From NCBI GenBank assembly GCA_001931875.2, contig MSJH02000798.1:108989-172988 (forward strand): a stretch of 64,000 nucleotides of DNA, given 5' to 3'. This DNA is from Byssochlamys sp. IMV 00236. Its lineage: Eukaryota > Ascomycota > Eurotiomycetes > Eurotiales > Thermoascaceae. Below are positions 59,202 to 64,000 of this stretch, one piece after another. The notes beneath the pieces were generated by a model that saw only the letters and a list, made by a program, of their open reading frames with translations, ran no database searches and was not told the DNA's origin. Made by a program: the position numbers and the translations under genes. Each line of letters opens with the position of its first letter. The first letter of the stretch is position 1.

Positions 59202-59740
59202 TCAACTCTCCGAATGAACCTCTTCTTCTGTGTCCGCCGTCCTCTCTTCCCTTCTTTTCTTCTTCGCCCACTTCTTCACGGACTCGATCATACTCCTCAC
59301 ATAATGTGTCTCTGGCTGCCCTCTTCTCAATCCAACCGTCGTACCCGGTCGCGTAATCGATAACGAAGACTGCGAATACATTATCCGCGGCCCTCGGAGA
59401 TGATAGAACCTCTCCCGACATAACGGACAACTAGCATCCCTGTTGCATAACCAGTCATCGATGCAGGGCAAGTGGAATATATGGCTGCAGCGAAGTTGGC
59501 GGTAGGACGACGACGGAGATGTTTTGTCCAGGCGTTCGAAGCAGAGTATGCAGACTTCGGGTAGGGAGTCTGTGCGGAGTTAATATTCTTATTTATTTCT
59601 CTTTACATGAGAACTGATAACATACCAGGATCAGAGAAAGATGAGCCAGAGAAGGCCGACATCCCCGCAACGTAGAGGTCACGGAGATTCAGCGTCCCCT
59701 GCTCCGATGGAGACGGGACGTATAGATAATAGTGTGGCAT
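59202..59740 (-). CDS. Small RING-H2 finger protein, 2 exons
   Basis: 160-residue protein, probably an E3 ubiquitin ligase. Exon 1 (59626-59740) starts MPHYYLYVPSPSEQGTLNL; a 56-nt intron (59570-59625, GTATGT...CACAG) joins SDPG/D to SLPEVCILCFERL. The RING-H2 domain has the full ligand set, C-x2-C then CSHIFHLPC and CPLC (residues about 46-88): CILC, Cys-Ser-His-x2-Phe-His-x2-Cys and Cys-Pro-Leu-Cys. The C-terminal 70 residues are basic then acidic (KKWAKKKRREE ... DTEEEVHSES), without a membrane segment. The start ATG at 59740 is the only good one upstream of the domain. The target is unknown. Confidence 0.82.
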
Positions 59741-60987
59741 TGTTATCTTGCAAGTATTGGAGTTAGTGATAGTTATTATGTAAGGGAAGATATGGTTAGT
59801 GATAAAGCCTCTGTAAGAAGTGCCGATATGACCTAGCTGAGCTGGATGGAGAAAGAAGCATTATATCTGTTCTATATGTCTAGCAAGTGTATCTATAGCC
59901 CTAAAGCCGGACGGTCCGTGCTGTACTGCCAAGTATCAGTTCTATTATGTCATATTGCTGTTTTTATTTGCTTTACGCTTTAATGGACGCAAAAGGTTCT
60001 AAATCACGAGCGTATCTAGGTGGGCGGGATCGGGTCTGTACGCAACTTTCGCAGATCCTGCGCCGAGGGCTGGAGTGCAGGCGGTATTAGAACTGAAGGT
60101 TGGCGTTCGAAGATTACATGACGAGACGAAGAAAATAAAAGAAAAGAAAGATCTTAAAATTCGATTTTCAGGGCTCTGGATCAGTGTAATCCGGTTCTTG
60201 TGACCGAATCCTGGAAAGAGATAACCGTGCCAGTGCTTAAACCTTGACCGGGATAGCAGATAGTGATATGTTCAACAAGCATTCCTGTATGAGCTCCATG
60301 GCAATCATCCCCTGATGCGCCAGATATTTTACGCCTATTGCTTTCTTGGAATTCGAGTGCAAGTGCTGGGATACCGGCAAAACCGGCAAAACTAGGAAGC
60401 CAGAAATTGTGAAGTTTTTTAAACTAGATAGATAATCTCATAAAATAGTATATGATCAGCAGAATGATTCTTGAATGAGTATTATTACAGAGGAACCTAT
60501 TCTATCTATTAGCCCTTGTAGACACGCTATTACGCATCTACCGTTTAAGTTAGTATACTATAGATTATTGAGAGTAAGAAGGTACAGTTTAATAAATTAA
60601 TCTAGAGAAAAGAGAAGGATATAGACTTCCTCCTAATATCGTTCCAATTATAACTTTAGGTATTTTTATTGTTTAACAGTCCTCCTAAGTCTATAAGATT
60701 CTGTAGGGCTAGTGCAAAGCCGGCCAAATCTGCAGAACATTAATCGCAATGTAGATCCCCATATAGACGAAGAAGCCTACTTCGGCTGGTGTTCCCGCGT
60801 GTTAGAGTAGCAGGGCGTGGCGATATTAATGCCGGTAGAGAAGTATCTGTAAGCTTATTATGCGCGGACAGAGCTAAGAGTAGTAGAGTTGGATAGGATA
60901 ACGCAAGTGCGAAGGACGTTAGTTTCTCTTTATTTAGGCGGAGATACTTAATAATAGCATATAGAATAGCATATAAACAGCATTACC
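59741..60987. other. Transition into AT-rich DNA, no gene
   Basis: The first 600 bp are ordinary non-coding DNA. From about 60.4 kb the AT content rises sharply, with a less degraded patch at about 60700-60930. No gene was seen. Confidence 0.45.
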
Positions 60988-61719
60988 TGTTAAGGTACAG
61001 GCTTAGGAAGTAGGTTAGAACAAATAGAATAAGGTAGTTAATACTAGGACTAGCTACAGGATCTCTATCTAGCTAGTTCAGACTAGAACAGGCTATTGCA
61101 GGCAGGCTTAATAAATAAAATATAATTTAAAAAGCTTAAATTCAGATTAAGCTATATGCTAAAAATATCTTTATAAAATTATATAATTTCTTATATAAGT
61201 ATTAGCTAGTAAATCTCTTTAAATAATTTATTTCTTATATTAATATTATAATAATATTTCTCTTCTTAAAGTTAAGCTTTATTAAAACTATTTCTTAGCT
61301 TTAGCTTATTTAAATAATAATATTAAAAGTTAATAATAATCTCTTAAATATATTATAAGTAATATATAGATTTTTTATTAAATTATTATAATCTATTTAT
61401 TTAATAATATATTATAATTTATTATAGTACTAGTATAGAGAATAAGATAATTAACCCGCTGGCTAATACTTATCTAATTTAGAAGAGTAAGGATTATACT
61501 TTTTTAAATTATATAAGAAGTTATATAACCTTATAAAGATATCTTTAGTATATAGCTTAATTTAAATTTAAGCTCCTTAAGCTATATCTTATTTATTAAG
61601 CCTGCTTATAATAGCCTATTTTAATTTAAATTAGCTAGATAGAGATTTTATAGCTAATCTTAATATTAACTATCTTATTCTATTTATTCTAACCTATTCC
61701 CTAAGCCTATATCTTAATA
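60988..61719. repeat. RIP-altered inverted repeat with about 220-bp arms
   Basis: The arm 60988-61205 reappears as its reverse complement at about 61505-61719. Matching blocks include GGCTTAATAAATAA, AGCTAGATAGAGAT-type and TTCTATTTxTTCTAACCTA segments. The differences are almost all C-to-T or G-to-A; the right arm is more degraded. The outer ends read TG... and ...TA (an altered CA), as in LTR ends. This is either a foldback/MITE-like element of about 730 bp or two LTR pieces in opposite orientation. Confidence 0.7.
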
Positions 61720-61899
61720 CTATATAACTTCTATTTAAAAGTTAATACTATTAATAATACTTATTCTAATTCCCTTATTTTTACTAACTATTTTAAAAGA
61801 GTTTATTAAGCATATTACTACTAGCTATAGGCTAAAATAATATAATTACTATTACCTAATATATAAATATATTATTAGGGCTAAATTATCTATAAATAA

Positions 61900-64000
61900 A
61901 GCTAGCTAATATATTAAATAAACTAAAGTAAAATTCTAAAAACTTTAGCAAGAATTTGCAGCTATATAATAAAGGCTTAAATAAAAAAATATTAACCTTA
62001 AGACTGTTTAATAATATTAAGAGATATAGTTTAATAAAAAGGAATAATAATATATTTAGATTATTCTTAAGAGGGATTAAGCTTACTATATAATTACCCT
62101 TACTATAAATATACTTATATTTATATTTAAGCTTAAGCCTAATATTAAGAGACTTATAGCTATTTTAGTAAAAGTATTTAAAATATCTATTATTATACTT
62201 TTTTTTATTCTTAAATTTTTAAAAAAACTCCTTAATCTAAATAAGTTTAAAGGTAACTAAAAAGACCTTTAGTATTTTATAGCCTAGATTTAAAAAAAAT
62301 AATAATTAATTAAGATTAATTTCTAACTCCTTAGAGCTATATAACCTATATAACTAATTACTTAAAAAATATATCCTATACTTAAATATTACTATATATT
62401 AAAAATAGGACTTATATTTTTAGCAACTACTAAGAGATTTTAAATATCTTAAAGTATATATTTAGTAATCTTAATTATATAAATAATATATATAATAAAC
62501 TATTTAACCTCTATTAGATTAATAAAAAATTTAAAATCTTTTTTATTAAATTCTAGTACTTAATATTAAAAAGAGAAATATTTAAAAGAATATTATTTAC
62601 TTTACTTAAGCAAGTTATTAGTTAAGAACTTTAAAGAATATTATTATATAGTTAGCCCCTAAATTATAAATATTACTAATTTACTAAATTCTTATAAGAT
62701 TTTAAGAATTATTATTGCTAATATACTATAAACTAACTTTTTATTATAAAGATTTATATTGCTATTTTAAAACCTATTTAATATACTTAATTCTCTTTAT
62801 CTATTTTAAGTCTTACTCTAGCTATAAAATATAATAATTAGCCCTAGAAAAGCCCTATATAGAAGAGTAAACTAGCCTTAATATAGCTATATAATTTAAT
62901 AAATTTAAATACTTTTAAATACCTAGATAGGAGAAAGTATAACTTATTATATTATAAAACTAGCGCCTATTTCTATTATAGCTCCCTAAAATATTATATT
63001 AAAAATTGCTTATACTTAAATAATTATTAGAAAATTTAGACTATAGCTATATATAAACTCTATCTCTAAACTCCCTAGATAATCTAGTTCTTAGACTTAT
63101 ATAATTTATTCCTTAGCTAGTCTTTAGTAAAAAGAGTAAGCCTAGAATAAATTATAGCTAAACTTAAGAACTATATATTATTTAAATCTTTGCTACCGCT
63201 ATTTATAGAATTAACCTTAAGGAATACTTATAATAATTAAAATTAATAATATTGCCTATAATATTAAAAAGGAAAAAAAAAGATTTACTTACTAATTTAT
63301 GCCTTATTTAATACTAAAGCTAAAAAATAAGAATTTATAAACTAAAGATAGGCTAAAAACTAGGAATTAGAGCTTATTCCCTTAAAAAGCCTAATTATTC
63401 TGCATATATTTAATAGAAGAGAACTAGAAGATAAAAAGATTATATATTATATTTAAATAGATATAAGAATTAAGAACTATTTTAAAAAAGATACTAAATT
63501 CTATATTATTTAATTAGCGTATTACCTTATTATCTTAAGACTCCCCTAATTAAAGTACTATAACCTATACTTATAATTTACTGCTTATAATATTACTTTT
63601 AATAATAATTATTATTAAAAAAATTATAATATATTCTTAAAGCTAATTAAAATATTTGCCCTATATAATATTTCTCTAAAAACTTTATTCTAATACTTAC
63701 CTCTAAGATCTAAAAGATTAGAAAAGAAAAATATAGCCTTTATTTCCCTAGCTGCCTATTTTACCTATACTTAAAAAAATATTTAAATATTTATAATTAT
63801 CTTAGAGGACCTAAATACTGCTTTAAAGATTAAATAAGTTTAAGAAAAAGACCTTATCTACTTATTGCCTAAAAAGTTTAAGAATTATATTAATATCTTT
63901 TCCCCTAAAAAGGCTAAGCACCTATTATTATATTATTCTTATAATTATAATATTAAGCTATTAGAGAAAAAATTACTTTCCTTTAAACCTCTATATATTA
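61900..64000 (+). mobile_element. RIP-degraded Ty3/gypsy LTR retrotransposon (gag-pol relic, runs off the window)
   Basis: Extremely AT-rich sequence with hardly any CA or TG dinucleotides left. On the plus strand a gag-like stretch can be traced from about 62240 (KF..N..KDLQYFIAQI). A zinc-knuckle-like stretch near 62950-63020 has Cys/His positions mostly changed to Tyr, as C-to-T/G-to-A would do, and ends IKNCLYL. From about 63862 LPKKFKNYINIFSPKKAK leads to KLLEKKLLSF-PLY, the start of the gypsy reverse transcriptase region. Frames are destroyed by many TAA/TAG codons. The RT core, RNase H and integrase would lie beyond the window end. No intact LTR was identified. Confidence 0.78.

Noticed and set aside
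1..64000. tRNA genes, rRNA and CRISPR arrays
   Set aside because: No T-loop-like motif in a cloverleaf context was noticed, and CRISPR arrays are not expected in a fungal nuclear genome; the direct repeats at 42.5-45 kb are coding.

Overview
The window is nuclear DNA of a filamentous ascomycete, most likely of the order Eurotiales (Aspergillus/Penicillium relatives). Introns are short (53-121 nt) with GTAAGT/GTATGT-type donors, CTRAC-type branch points and CAG/TAG acceptors. Recognisable proteins include an Ire1 kinase/RNase, a Dfg5-type GH76 wall enzyme, a cerato-platanin, a NACHT-type NLR relic and LaeA-like and Aim9-like families. One scaffold gap (28 N) lies at 41607-41634.

Layout. 0-19 kb is accessory: an NmrA-like reductase, an unusual SDR, a pogo/Fot1-type transposase relic, a decayed second copy of cytosolic leucyl-tRNA synthetase, a zinc alcohol dehydrogenase, an amino-acid permease, an F-box protein and a cerato-platanin. 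19-37 kb is a dense, intact housekeeping block: a Net1/Dnt1-like nucleolar protein, Ire1, Dfg5-like GH76, CCT-beta and (divergent) a WD40-cyclophilin, then a Cys-rich single-span membrane protein. 38-42 kb has an intact zinc alcohol dehydrogenase, a frameshifted SDR pseudogene and the gap. 42.5-45.7 kb is filled by one secreted repeat protein built from about 32 copies of a 19-residue helical module. 46-60 kb is a gene graveyard with relics of an Aim9-like kinase, a type-B carboxylesterase, a NACHT protein and a LaeA-like methyltransferase. Small intact genes lie among them: a DUF1275 membrane protein, a phenolic acid decarboxylase, an HPP-family membrane protein and a RING protein. From about 60.6 kb to the end the DNA is extremely AT-rich, with a Ty3/gypsy pol relic and an inverted repeat whose arms differ almost only by C-to-T/G-to-A changes, the mark of repeat-induced point mutation (RIP).

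How the genes relate. There is no convincing single pathway across the window. The 19-37 kb block joins secretory-pathway quality control (Ire1), cell-wall assembly (Dfg5-like), protein folding (CCT-beta, cyclophilin) and nucleolar/cell-cycle control. The flanks look like fast-evolving, possibly subtelomeric or transposon-rich compartments. The most novel-looking object is the tandem helical-repeat secreted protein at 42476-45720. Gene models below were assembled by hand from reading frames and splice signals; family assignments rest on recognition of motifs, not on database searches.
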